In this document: in pieces, positions 42,353 through 50,356 of the stretch
Layout: every line of letters starts with the position of its first letter
Position numbering within the stretch: the first letter of the stretch is position 1
Assembly: GCA_001443365.1 (NCBI GenBank)
Contig: LDXL01000004.1
Span: 86,001 to 150,000, forward strand
Direction: 5' to 3'
DNA from: Thaumarchaeota archaeon CSP1-1
Lineage (GTDB): Archaea; Thermoproteota; Nitrososphaeria; Nitrososphaerales; Nitrosopumilaceae
DNA length: 64,000 bases
Made by a program: the position numbers and the translations under genes
The notes under the pieces: generated by a model
Databases searched by the model: none
What the model saw: the letters and a program-made list of their open reading frames with translations, nothing else
What the model was told of the DNA's origin: nothing

Positions 42353-43468
42353 TCACTTTGGAAGATTCTCATAAAGAGTGGACCAAATATTTGCCTTCTG
42401 TAAACGATTATACCAAAATTGATTATAATGCTCAACAGTAAGAAAGAGAAATTCCAAAAATTCTTTGTGTGAAAATTTATCTGGTAGAAGTTCAAGTGCC
42501 AGACGTGCATCACTAAGATATAGATTACTTTTTTCCATTGTTAACTCAAATCCTTTTTTTACATCATTTGCAAGAAGAGAATAATAAAGAGGCCATGAAG
42601 GAATTTTGACAAATTTATTTTTGATAGTGTCCTCTATTTCGTTTCCACATCCTACACATTCAGCTGCTCTGGCCATCCCTAGATAGAAAATTTCTCCAAG
42701 AGGTCTTTTTGCAAGCGCCATATTCCTTCCAGCAGTTCCCATAACTGCTCGGTATTTTTTATAACATTGATTCATTTCTTCTTCTGTGATAGTAAGAGGT
42801 TTTGTTTTTAGTTTAGTGTCAATATACTGACCTAATCTTGCATCCTTGAAACCATCTTCAAATTCTTTGAGAACCTCTTCGCCTCCTTTTGAAATCTTAT
42901 CTCTAGCAAGTTTCAAAATGTAAGGGTTCATCAACTTATAGTCATCAAGATAGTCCAAGTCTTCATCTTTGTCTACAATTCTATCCATAGGCTCACTTAG
43001 ATCAATTGCGATGATATGACCATCCACCATGTTTTGACGCATTTGAGGATCATTAGTTCCTGAAAATTCTGCAGCTGCATCATAAAGTGCATTAAAAACA
43101 GGGAAGGTCATTTTTACAAAATTTGAGTTTAGTATTCGTAAAACACGATCTTTGAGTACCTCGCGATCCTCAAGTTTAGATTTAATTCCATCAATTTGGG
43201 ATTCTTGCAAAATGATTTCTGTAGAACCTACTTCTTTTGCAAATTTTTGTTGTGTAGTATTTGGTGAAGAATCTGTTTTAATTTCTCTTAGTAAATCGTC
43301 GGTAAACCGTTCTGCAAAATTTGGAAATTCATTTTCAGCTTCTTCTTTGTATTTATTAAAAAGCTTGAAACCTTGTGATTTAAACAATCCTTGTTTAATG
43401 ATTTGTTTTCCCGATTTAGTAGACATTAACGCTTCTTTGCTAACAACAGATTGATCCTTGCCACTCAC
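42353..43468 (-). CDS. Uncharacterised protein upstream of rfcL
   Basis: 371 residues, largely helical, unlike any family I know. Features are a basic N-terminus, an acidic middle (KDEDLDYLDDY), a CVGCGNE knuckle near residue 273 which might bind zinc with other residues, and aromatic-rich C-terminal helices (EHYNQFWYNRLQKANIW). The start is ATG 43468. It leads an operon with rfcL and a cysteine-rich protein, so a role in replication or repair is a reasonable guess, no more. Confidence 0.65.
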   Translation of the reverse strand: MSGKDQSVVSKEALMSTKSGKQIIKQGLFKSQGFKLFNKYKEEAENEFPNFAERFTDDLLREIKTDSSPNTTQQKFAKEVGSTEIILQESQIDGIKSKLEDREVLKDRVLRILNSNFVKMTFPVFNALYDAAAEFSGTNDPQMRQNMVDGHIIAIDLSEPMDRIVDKDEDLDYLDDYKLMNPYILKLARDKISKGGEEVLKEFEDGFKDARLGQYIDTKLKTKPLTITEEEMNQCYKKYRAVMGTAGRNMALAKRPLGEIFYLGMARAAECVGCGNEIEDTIKNKFVKIPSWPLYYSLLANDVKKGFELTMEKSNLYLSDARLALELLPDKFSHKEFLEFLFLTVEHYNQFWYNRLQKANIWSTLYENLPK

Positions 43469-43554
43469 ACACGCTCAACTTCAGCCTAGTTATTTATGCT
43501 TTCAAGTAATTTTTTATTCTTTCACTTAAATTACGAAAAAAATTGAAATGGAAT

Positions 43555-44355
43555 ATGGAAGTTATTGAAATCCTCAAAGAAGCCTCAAAACGAGTATTCG
43601 AAAATGTCAAAGGTTTAGCAGGTACAAGTGCAGCTGCAGGAGATTATGGGAGAGGTGCAGGTGGAGATATTTCAAGAAATATAGATATAGTTGCAGAAAA
43701 AACTGTTTTGGATTATCTTAAGGAAATTTCCTTTGAATGTGTAGTTCTTGGGGAGGAATGTGGACGTGTTGAATTATCAAGTAAGCCCAAAGGATTTGTA
43801 ATCATGGATGCAATTGATGGTTCTGCAAATGCTGTAAGAGGGGTTCCTTTTTTTTGCTGTTCTTTAGCATTTGCCACTAAGGATAAAATTAGCTCCATTA
43901 CTGACGGGGTTGTAACTGATCTTTCTTCTGGAGATATGTATTGGGCATCAAAGGGGAAAGGCTCGTTTTTAAATGAGAAAAAAATTCACGTACAAGAAAA
44001 CGAACCCATTTACAGAATAGTTGGAATTAATCTTTCAGGAGCTACTGCAGAACAAGTAAAAAAATTACATCCTGTTTTGAAAAGTCATAATCACACTAGG
44101 CATTTTGGTGCAAACGCACTTGAAATGGCCCTATTTGCGCGAGGATTAATTGATATTTTTATCGATATTAGAGAAAAAATTAGAGTACAAGATATTGCAG
44201 CAGGTTATTTGTTGATAAAAGAAGCTGGCGGTTTAGTTTTAGATGCAAAATTAGAACCATTAGATGCAGATCTTAGCTATAAGACAAGATTGTCATTTAT
44301 TGCAGCAGCTAATAAAAAAATCCTAGATGACGTTTTCTCAGAGATAAAAATATGA
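43555..44355 (+). CDS. Inositol monophosphatase / fructose-1,6-bisphosphatase family phosphatase
   Basis: About 266 residues. Metal-binding motifs are VVLGEECG (the usual GEE), VIMDAIDGSANAVRG (DxxDG) and the C-terminal VQDIAAGYLLIKEAGGLVLD, which matches the family's WDxAAG..l..EAGG pattern with Q-D in place of W-D. Archaeal members may use inositol-1-phosphate and fructose-1,6-bisphosphate. The preceding in-frame TTG at 43543 is possible; I chose the ATG at 43555. tRNA-Asp follows immediately. Confidence 0.88.
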   Translation: MEVIEILKEASKRVFENVKGLAGTSAAAGDYGRGAGGDISRNIDIVAEKTVLDYLKEISFECVVLGEECGRVELSSKPKGFVIMDAIDGSANAVRGVPFFCCSLAFATKDKISSITDGVVTDLSSGDMYWASKGKGSFLNEKKIHVQENEPIYRIVGINLSGATAEQVKKLHPVLKSHNHTRHFGANALEMALFARGLIDIFIDIREKIRVQDIAAGYLLIKEAGGLVLDAKLEPLDADLSYKTRLSFIAAANKKILDDVFSEIKI

Positions 44356-44358
44356 TGG

Positions 44359-44433
44359 CGCCCTTGGCGGGATTTGAACACGCGTCTCAGCCGTGACAGG
44401 GCCGAATTCTAGACCGGGCTATACTACAAGGGC
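44359..44433 (-). tRNA. tRNA-Asp (GTC)
   Basis: 75 bases on the minus strand, acceptor GCCCTTG/CAAGGGC with discriminator G and an encoded CCA at 44356-44358. The anticodon stem CGGCC/GGCTG encloses CTGTCAC (GTC at 44395-44397). The T-stem GCGTG/CCCGC has one U-C mismatch where relatives have G-C, and the T-loop is TTCAAAT. The D-arm is also weakly paired. It is probably functional, but the mismatch is unusual. Confidence 0.9.
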
Positions 44434-44528
44434 GCAATTAATCAAAATGAATCTACCAGTTTAAAACTTTCCTTCAAAACAAAATGTGCTGTAAAAGACT
44501 AAATTATACGCCTCGGCAAGTTGGCAAG

Positions 44529-44602
44529 GGGTCTGTGGCGCAGCCAGGTAGCGCACCGGACTTTTAATCCGGTTGTCGTGGGTCCAAATCCCACCAGACC
44601 CG
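44529..44602 (+). tRNA. tRNA-Lys (TTT)
   Basis: 74 bases. The acceptor GGGTCTG pairs with CAGACCC, the discriminator is G, the D-stem is GCGC/GCGC, and CCGGA/TCCGG encloses CTTTTAA (TTT at 44563-44565). The T-stem GTGGG/CCCAC encloses TCCAAAT: position 55, normally T (pseudouridine), is C. A TATA-like AAATTATAC is about 30 bases upstream. No CCA is encoded. Confidence 0.93.
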
Positions 44603-44604
44603 CT

Positions 44605-46071
44605 TTATTTTATCAGAAGTTTGACTTTTTTTGAAAGATTTTCAAATGTAGTCTTTACTTGGTTTTCTCGTTTGGTTGTGCCTTCCCTGTACATCTTTAT
44701 CTTTTTCATACGATCTACAATCATTCTTTTTTGTTCTAAAATTCCTGAAGATCCCTGAGAAGTCCTATCCCTAAGAGATGAATCTATTGTTGTGGAATTG
44801 ATTAATTTTAATAGAAATTTAGAATCAACGTTAGTTCCTTTAACTGATGTTTTTACCTCTGAAGGAGTAATTTTTGATAATGGTTTTTTTGAAATGCTTG
44901 CAATTTGAACTAGTTGTCCTATAACCTTGTGAGCGGTTCTAAATGGAATTCCTTTTTGAACTAGTTTTTCTGCCAAATCTAATGCAATTAGATAGCTGCT
45001 TTCTGTAGATTTTTTCATTTTTTCTTTATTGATGGTAATTGTCATGAGCATTAGTTTTATGACTAATAGGGCACTAATGGAAATTTTTGATGTTGACCAA
45101 ATGGACGATTTGATTTGTTGCAAATCTCGATTATATCCTGATGGCAGGCCCTTTATTGTAGATAGAATTGAGGTAAGATGCCCAATTACTTGAGCTGTCT
45201 TACCCCTAGTAAGCTCCAGAATATCTGGATTTTTCTTTTGTGGCATTACGCTTGAAGGAGATGTAAACTCATCTGAAAGCTCAATGAATGAGAATTCTGA
45301 TGTGGACCATATGGCAAAATCTTCAGAAATCCTACTCAGGTTTGTCATAAGAATTGCCACTGCTGCAACATATTCGGCAACAAAATCCCTTGTGCTAGTT
45401 GCATCTATGGAATTTTCAACTATTCCATGAAAACCAAGCATCTTTGCAGTGCTTTGCCTGTCAATAGGAATGCTAGTTCCTCCAATTGGGCCTGCTCCTA
45501 GTGGATTTTCATTGACCCTTCCATAAGTAACGTAAAGTCGGTCTACGTCCCTAAATAGAGCATCAGCGTAAGCTAAGAGATAGTGAGAAAAGACACCTAC
45601 TTGGGCCGGTTGTAAATGAGTATAAAGCGGCATTACAGTTTTTTGATGTGCTTGTGCCAATGAAACAAGTGCTTCAATTGTATCAAGTAAACATTGACAT
45701 AAGGTATTGATGTCATCACGAATTTTCATGCGAATATCAAGTGAGACCTGATCATTTCGTGAACGGGCAGTATGCATCTTTCCTCCACTTACAAGTCCTG
45801 CACTTTTGATCACAAGGGATTCAATAAGTTCGTGAATGTCTTCAAAATCGGATTTTTTTTCAAATTTTTCTTTTTTTAATTTTTCAAGTGCGTGAAGAAT
45901 TTTACTTACTTCGGTTTTTGTTATTATTTTATTTTCGTAAAGCATTATGCTATGCGCTTGGCTACCAACTATATCATAGAAAATAATTTCAGCATCATCA
46001 GAAATTGATGAGACATAACTTAGAGTGATTTCATCTAAGTTTTTACCCATTCGTGAACGATACATCATCAT
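44605..46071 (-). CDS. argH: Argininosuccinate lyase
   Basis: About 488 residues of the fumarase/aspartase superfamily. Signs are YRSRMGKNLDEITLSY, AGLVSGGKMHTARSRNDQV, TPSSVMPQKKNPDILEL-type signature (here SPSSVMPQKKNPDILEL), and GLPSGYNRDLQQ. It releases arginine and fumarate from argininosuccinate. In-frame ATGs at 46071, 46068 and 46065 fit a TATA box centred near 46090 that also serves the divergent gene; an upstream start at 46125 would run through that promoter. Its end is three bases from tRNA-Lys. Confidence 0.93.
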   Translation of the reverse strand: MMMYRSRMGKNLDEITLSYVSSISDDAEIIFYDIVGSQAHSIMLYENKIITKTEVSKILHALEKLKKEKFEKKSDFEDIHELIESLVIKSAGLVSGGKMHTARSRNDQVSLDIRMKIRDDINTLCQCLLDTIEALVSLAQAHQKTVMPLYTHLQPAQVGVFSHYLLAYADALFRDVDRLYVTYGRVNENPLGAGPIGGTSIPIDRQSTAKMLGFHGIVENSIDATSTRDFVAEYVAAVAILMTNLSRISEDFAIWSTSEFSFIELSDEFTSPSSVMPQKKNPDILELTRGKTAQVIGHLTSILSTIKGLPSGYNRDLQQIKSSIWSTSKISISALLVIKLMLMTITINKEKMKKSTESSYLIALDLAEKLVQKGIPFRTAHKVIGQLVQIASISKKPLSKITPSEVKTSVKGTNVDSKFLLKLINSTTIDSSLRDRTSQGSSGILEQKRMIVDRMKKIKMYREGTTKRENQVKTTFENLSKKVKLLIK

Positions 46072-46085
46072 AGGATTTAGAATGG

Positions 46086-46094
46086 TTATATATA
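46086..46094. promoter_or_regulatory. Shared two-way TATA box for argH and the MIP18-family gene
   Basis: TTATATATA is nearly symmetric and lies between divergent starts. Its centre is about 25 bases from the argH ATG at 46065 (19 from 46071) and about 27 bases from the ATG at 46117 on the other side, so one TATA element may direct leaderless transcripts both ways. The intervening region is too short for two separate promoters. Confidence 0.5.
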
Positions 46095-46116
46095 GAATAG
46101 ACGTTTTTTTATGCTC

Positions 46117-46443
46117 ATGGCTCAAGACGTTAAACAGCTGCGAGTAAAAATTTTTGATGAGTTATCAAAAATCGTAGATCCCGAAATTAACACAACAATT
46201 ACTGACCTTGAATTAGTTGATGAAGTCGATATCAATAATTCACATGTTAAAGTTGATTTACATCTTACAAGTCCTTTCTGTCCTGCTGTATTTGGTTTTA
46301 AGATATGCCAAGACGTTCACGATAATCTTTTGAAAATCGATGGTATAGATGATGTAAAAGTAAATGTCTCAAACCACTTTATGGCAGAGCAAATTAATAA
46401 TCAGGTAAATAATAGCCCAAATCCAAAAAAACCTAGCAGCTAG
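46117..46443 (+). CDS. MIP18-family (DUF59) Fe-S assembly protein
   Basis: About 108 residues. The order LSKIVDPEINTTITDLELVD followed by HLTSPFCPAVFGFK and a DVKVNV strand marks the MIP18/PaaD/SufT domain; the cysteine in FCPA corresponds to the conserved reactive Cys. The family assists iron-sulfur cluster delivery. The start is either ATG 46111 or 46117; the second fits the TATA spacing. Its end overlaps the convergent sdhB stop by four bases, next to an Fe-S enzyme operon. Confidence 0.85.
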   Translation: MAQDVKQLRVKIFDELSKIVDPEINTTITDLELVDEVDINNSHVKVDLHLTSPFCPAVFGFKICQDVHDNLLKIDGIDDVKVNVSNHFMAEQINNQVNNSPNPKKPSS

Positions 46444-47210
46444 TCTCGAAAACCTAGTAGATATCCTCGAAGTAATTGAATCCCCATTGCAGGATCAACT
46501 CCTTTTGGGCATACTTGACTACAAGAACCAGCAAAATGGCATCTAAATATTCCGTGTGAATCATCGATGATTTTAAGACGGTCGTCTTTTCCTTTGTCTC
46601 GATTATCGGCAACATATCGATATGCCTGAGCTAAAGCTTGTGGACCAACGAATGAGGAATCTGTAGCCATAGTAGGACATGCTGAATTGCACAAGCCACA
46701 CTTTATGCAGCTTGAAAACTGGATGTATTTTTCTACATCTTCTGGAGTTTGTAAGAATTCTTTAGTTCCAGGATTTATTTCTGATTCTTCATTGATGATG
46801 TATGGTTTTATTTTCTTGTGAGTTGAAAACATTCGTTCAAAACCTACAGCTAAATCCCGAATTATTGGAAAGTTGTTCATTGGTTCAATCGTAATCACGT
46901 CAGAGTTTAGCTCACTTATTTTGGTAAAGCATGCCAATGCAGGTCTACCATTAATTTTCATTCCACAAGAACCACATGAAGCTTGTCTACATGAATAACG
47001 TACAGCAATGGAATGATCCAAATGTTTTTTCACCTCTAATATGGCATCTAAAACTGTAGTCCACCTTTGATATGGAATTTTAAATTCATCAAATTTTGAT
47101 TCGTTATTTATTTTGGGATTATAGCGAAATATTCGAAGTGTAATAGTTTTTGTTGGCGAAACAATTATTCCGGATTCTTCTTTAGAGATTTGTAAACCTT
47201 CAGATGTCAT
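46440..47210 (-). CDS. sdhB: Succinate dehydrogenase iron-sulfur subunit
   Basis: 256 residues. The [2Fe-2S] ligands are in CRQASCGSCGMKINGRPALAC (given here by its first part, CRQASCGSCGM, and the final AC), and the C-terminal clusters in CIKCGLCNSACP and CHFAGSCSQVCPKGVDP. It relays electrons from the flavoprotein to quinone. The order of genes on the minus strand is sdhA-sdhC-sdhD-sdhB with gaps of at most two bases, so this is one operon. The enzyme is also part of the 4-hydroxybutyrate/TCA link. Confidence 0.94.
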   Translation of the reverse strand: MTSEGLQISKEESGIIVSPTKTITLRIFRYNPKINNESKFDEFKIPYQRWTTVLDAILEVKKHLDHSIAVRYSCRQASCGSCGMKINGRPALACFTKISELNSDVITIEPMNNFPIIRDLAVGFERMFSTHKKIKPYIINEESEINPGTKEFLQTPEDVEKYIQFSSCIKCGLCNSACPTMATDSSFVGPQALAQAYRYVADNRDKGKDDRLKIIDDSHGIFRCHFAGSCSQVCPKGVDPAMGIQLLRGYLLGFRD

Positions 47211-47211
47211 C

Positions 47212-47568
47212 TTAGACCATTCCCATACTTGTCATAAATATTGTTCTTGAACCATATAGGATAATTAACGCCATTGCAGCTATACAGCCATAAGACACAG
47301 ATTTTTCAAAAGTAGGTCCTTGTTTTAATTCCAGAAGAATTACTCTTAGACCATTAAAGCCATGAATTGAAAGTAAAATCAAGATTATTTCTAACATTCC
47401 AGCATATGGTAAGAATTCATAGTTTGCAATTACACTTTCGTATTGGAGGGATTCTGCAAACCCTTGAGTAAGTCTAAACAAAATATGGACAGCTACTAGT
47501 GCCACCGAAGCTAGAGCAGTTCCATAATGAATTTTCATAATTACGCTTTCTCTCATTTTATTCACCAA
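47212..47568 (-). CDS. sdhD: Succinate dehydrogenase membrane anchor (second subunit)
   Basis: 118 residues with three hydrophobic helices. A histidine in the first helix (MKIHYGTALASVALVAVHIL) and one in the second (ILLSIHGFNGLRVILLE) are placed like haem or quinone ligands of SdhC/SdhD proteins. HGFNGLR is the typical HxxxGxR motif. Its start overlaps sdhC by 11 bases. The assignment as D instead of C is by gene order. Confidence 0.82.
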   Translation of the reverse strand: MVNKMRESVIMKIHYGTALASVALVAVHILFRLTQGFAESLQYESVIANYEFLPYAGMLEIILILLSIHGFNGLRVILLELKQGPTFEKSVSYGCIAAMALIILYGSRTIFMTSMGMV

Positions 47569-47992
47569 ACATTACTGCAAGACCATACATCATTGCAAGC
47601 GCTGCAAGAACAATTGAAGAGTAAATTGCAATTTTGTGCCTAGCATTTTGAGATTGTGGAGCGTATGGATAGTCTGGTCTTGCTGGTTTTCCAACTCCAA
47701 TACCTCCATGGCCAAGCATTACGCGTATACCATTAACAGTATGAAAAACACTCATTCCAATTACAATTGCTAGAATAATGTGACCCTCTGGGGTTTGTGT
47801 AATTGCTAAAAATTCTTGCCATCCTACTTTTCCTCGTAAGATGTTGCTTGTTTCGTAAATGTGTGCTACAAAATATGCAAGTAGCCCCAGTCCAGTTAAT
47901 CTCATTAACAAATAAGCAAATCTTTCAATTCCATATCTGGTGGGATTTACCATTCCTTTAATGCCTTCTTTGTTTTCATCAACTTTGGCCAT
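47558..47992 (-). CDS. sdhC: Succinate dehydrogenase cytochrome b-type anchor (first subunit)
   Basis: 144 residues with three hydrophobic helices. RYGIERFAYLLMRLTGLGLL has the S/E-R-x-T-G pattern of SdhC, H in FVAHIYETS, and HTVNGIRVMLGH in helix 2 as the HxxxGxR quinone/haem motif. It anchors the enzyme to the membrane. The ATG directly follows the sdhA stop. Confidence 0.85.
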   Translation of the reverse strand: MAKVDENKEGIKGMVNPTRYGIERFAYLLMRLTGLGLLAYFVAHIYETSNILRGKVGWQEFLAITQTPEGHIILAIVIGMSVFHTVNGIRVMLGHGGIGVGKPARPDYPYAPQSQNARHKIAIYSSIVLAALAMMYGLAVMFGE

Positions 47993-49705
47993 CTAGTATT
48001 TCCTCTCCACTGGTTTGTAATTTGTAATTGTAACCGGATGTTTTTTCATAATTGGTTCCTTAGGATCATAATAAGCAAGGGTGTGATGTAAGAAATTAGT
48101 ATCATCTCTTTTTGGATAATCGGTTCTTGCATGACTACCTCGAGATTCTTTTCTATGGATGGCACCAAGAAGGACAACTTCGGCAACCCTAAACATAGAA
48201 TCGAGCTCCATTACATTTGTAAAGTTTGTGTTGTATTCCTTAGCATGATCATCAACATGTTTCCAAGTTTTGCTTTTTAATTCTCGTACTTTCTTTAATC
48301 CAGCCACCATATCAGATTCATTTCTGTAGACATAGGCTTTATCGTTTAATGTATCTGTCAATTCTTGTCTAACTTCGTAAGGATTTACATCGCCATTTCC
48401 TCGAAATATTCCATCATAGATTCTCTTTTCTTCTGCTTCAACGAGATAATATGGAAAAGGTGTCATATGCTGCTTGTTTAAGATATAATCTACTGCAAGC
48501 TCGCCTGTAATTCTTCCCCATACAATGCATTCAGAGGTAGAGTTTGCCCCAAGTCTATTTGCTCCATGTACACTATTACAGGCAGCTTCGCCTGAAGCCC
48601 AGACTCCCTCAAGTTCTGTAGCACCATCGATATTGGTATGAATTCCGCCCATCATATAATGTGCTACTGGCCTCACATCCAAGGGTTCTTGGGCAGGATC
48701 AATACCCGAAAACTTGATTGAAATCTCTCTAATCGCGCCTAATTTTTCTTTGATAAGAGAATCACCTAAATGTCTCAGATCTAATTTCATACACTTTACA
48801 CCAGTTTCGTTATCAAAACCACGACCTTCATTAATCTCAGTCATCATTGCTCTAGAAACAATATCACGAGGGGCCAGCTCCATTTTACCTGCGGCATATT
48901 TTTTCATAAATCTCTCCCCAGTATTATTGAGAAGATAACCGCCTTCACCACGAGCTCCTTCTGTAATTAAAATTCCAGAGGGCAAGATTCCAGTTGGATG
49001 AAATTGTACAAACTCCATATCCTTAAGAGCCATACCTGCTCGATATGCCATATCTATCCCATCAGGAGTTGAGGAAAGAGCATAAGTTGCAAAGCTGTAA
49101 ATTCTTCCAGCACCTCCTGCAGCTATTATCAAAGCCTTTGCTTTGATAGTATAGAATGTTCCACTAGAAAGTTCAATTGCGGTAATACCCAAAAATCGTT
49201 GTCCATCATGAATAATTGACGTAGCAAACCATTCATTTAGAAATTCAATATTATCAAACTTTTGACAGGTATCATATAGTGTTTGCATTTCAAAAAATCC
49301 TACTTTGTCTGAGGCATATGTTGCTCGAGGATAGCTATAACCTCCAAAGTTTCGTTGTCCAAGTCGTCCATCTTCTCTTCTTGACCAAGGCATTCCCCAA
49401 TGTTCGAGCTGATAGATTTCATGAGGTATTTCGCGACAAAGTCTTTCTGCCACATCTTGGTCAGCTAAAAAGTCACTACCTTTTATTGTGTCGTATATAT
49501 GTGACTCGATTGTATCGCCTTCGTCTTCAAATAGAACAGCTGCTGTACCACCTTCTGCGGAAACAGAGTGCGAACGCATGACTTGAACTTTAGAAATTAC
49601 TGCGATCTTAATCTTTGAGCTTTTTTTTGCTGCAGCAATTGCAGCTCTTAGACCAGCAAGTCCAGATCCAACAATAAGCAAGTCATATTCAATAGAATCA
49701 ACCAT
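47993..49705 (-). CDS. sdhA: Succinate dehydrogenase flavoprotein subunit
   Basis: 570 residues. FAD binding is seen at LLIVGSGLAGLRAAIAAAK, the histidine for covalent flavin at MRSHSVSAEGGTAAV, and substrate-site segments QFHPTGILPSGILITEGARG, HYMMGGIHTNIDGATE, and VHGANRLGANS. It oxidises succinate to fumarate. It is the first gene of the operon; a TATA-like ACATATTTAACC (minus strand, near 49740) lies upstream, and the divergent padR promoter is 60 bases further. Confidence 0.95.
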   Translation of the reverse strand: MVDSIEYDLLIVGSGLAGLRAAIAAAKKSSKIKIAVISKVQVMRSHSVSAEGGTAAVLFEDEGDTIESHIYDTIKGSDFLADQDVAERLCREIPHEIYQLEHWGMPWSRREDGRLGQRNFGGYSYPRATYASDKVGFFEMQTLYDTCQKFDNIEFLNEWFATSIIHDGQRFLGITAIELSSGTFYTIKAKALIIAAGGAGRIYSFATYALSSTPDGIDMAYRAGMALKDMEFVQFHPTGILPSGILITEGARGEGGYLLNNTGERFMKKYAAGKMELAPRDIVSRAMMTEINEGRGFDNETGVKCMKLDLRHLGDSLIKEKLGAIREISIKFSGIDPAQEPLDVRPVAHYMMGGIHTNIDGATELEGVWASGEAACNSVHGANRLGANSTSECIVWGRITGELAVDYILNKQHMTPFPYYLVEAEEKRIYDGIFRGNGDVNPYEVRQELTDTLNDKAYVYRNESDMVAGLKKVRELKSKTWKHVDDHAKEYNTNFTNVMELDSMFRVAEVVLLGAIHRKESRGSHARTDYPKRDDTNFLHHTLAYYDPKEPIMKKHPVTITNYKPVERKY

Positions 49706-49791
49706 TTACAGTCAACTAAGCTCTAAAGTTCGGTTAAATATGTATTCTACAAGATCGGCTTCGAATAAAATAATTAGAATTATTAATATAT

Positions 49792-49815
49792 ATCGCTAGT
49801 GATATCACTAGCGAT
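49792..49815. promoter_or_regulatory. Perfect 24-bp palindrome over the padR start codon
   Basis: The half ATCGCTAGTGAT is followed directly by its exact reverse complement, giving 24 bases of perfect symmetry. The palindrome begins right at the end of the TATA-like TTAATATATA (49783-49792) and covers the predicted transcription start and the first two bases of the ATG at 49814. A dimeric PadR protein bound here would block its own transcription, so this is a strong candidate autoregulatory operator. It is also in the divergent region of sdhA, about 90 bases from that start. Confidence 0.75.
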
Positions 49816-50323
49816 GATTTCAGAATGGTTTCAAAGAGTTGGAAGCTCAATTCCAAGAGGTTTTTCGAGATATTTTATTTTAGAACTATTAAAAAAGACA
49901 CCACATACTGGAAAGGAAATAATTGATGCAGGCGTAAAACAAAGTCAAGGAATATGGAAGCCTTCCCCAGGATTGATTTATCCTCTTCTTGGCAGGTTAT
50001 TGGATGAAGGATTGATTGAGGAAACTAAATCTGGAAAATATCAGATTACTCGTAAAGGTAAATCTACTGCAGACGATCTTGATTCGGTAAACGATATTGT
50101 AAAAAAGCAACTAGATGTCCTGTTTAGAATAGGAAACGTTGGACGATTTGTAGCCTTGGATGTTTTAGAAAGAGTATCTTCTATGGGAGCATTGTTGAGC
50201 TCAAATGTATCTAACATGACAAAGGAAGAAACTACAAAATACAAAAAATTCTTAGAATCTGAGCTTCGAAAGATGGAAAAGCAGACAGATAAGAGAAAGG
50301 AAAAAGAGATCAAAATCGATTAA
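49814..50323 (+). CDS. PadR-family transcriptional regulator
   Basis: 169 residues. The N-terminal winged helix shows PRGFSRYFILELLKKTPHTG, the GxKxSPGxxYPxLxRLxxxGLIE pattern (here KPSPGLIYPLLGRLLDEGLI) and KYQITRKGKS for the wing, diagnostic of PadR. The C-terminal half is helical with a Lys/Glu-rich end and probably dimerises. A GTG at 49799 would add five residues but lies inside the palindrome; the ATG at 49814 is about 27 bases after the TATA box. Ligand and other targets are unknown; the divergent sdh operon is a possible target. Confidence 0.9.
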   Translation: MISEWFQRVGSSIPRGFSRYFILELLKKTPHTGKEIIDAGVKQSQGIWKPSPGLIYPLLGRLLDEGLIEETKSGKYQITRKGKSTADDLDSVNDIVKKQLDVLFRIGNVGRFVALDVLERVSSMGALLSSNVSNMTKEETTKYKKFLESELRKMEKQTDKRKEKEIKID

Positions 50324-50356
50324 ATCATAAATAATTCACATAAACTATGTCTTACA

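Noticed and set aside
44573-44758. Plus-strand frame starting inside tRNA-Lys
   Set aside because: It begins within a tRNA gene and runs antisense to argH.
46111-46116. Upstream ATG as the start of the MIP18-family protein
   Set aside because: Possible, but the next ATG at 46117 fits the TATA distance better; only two residues differ.
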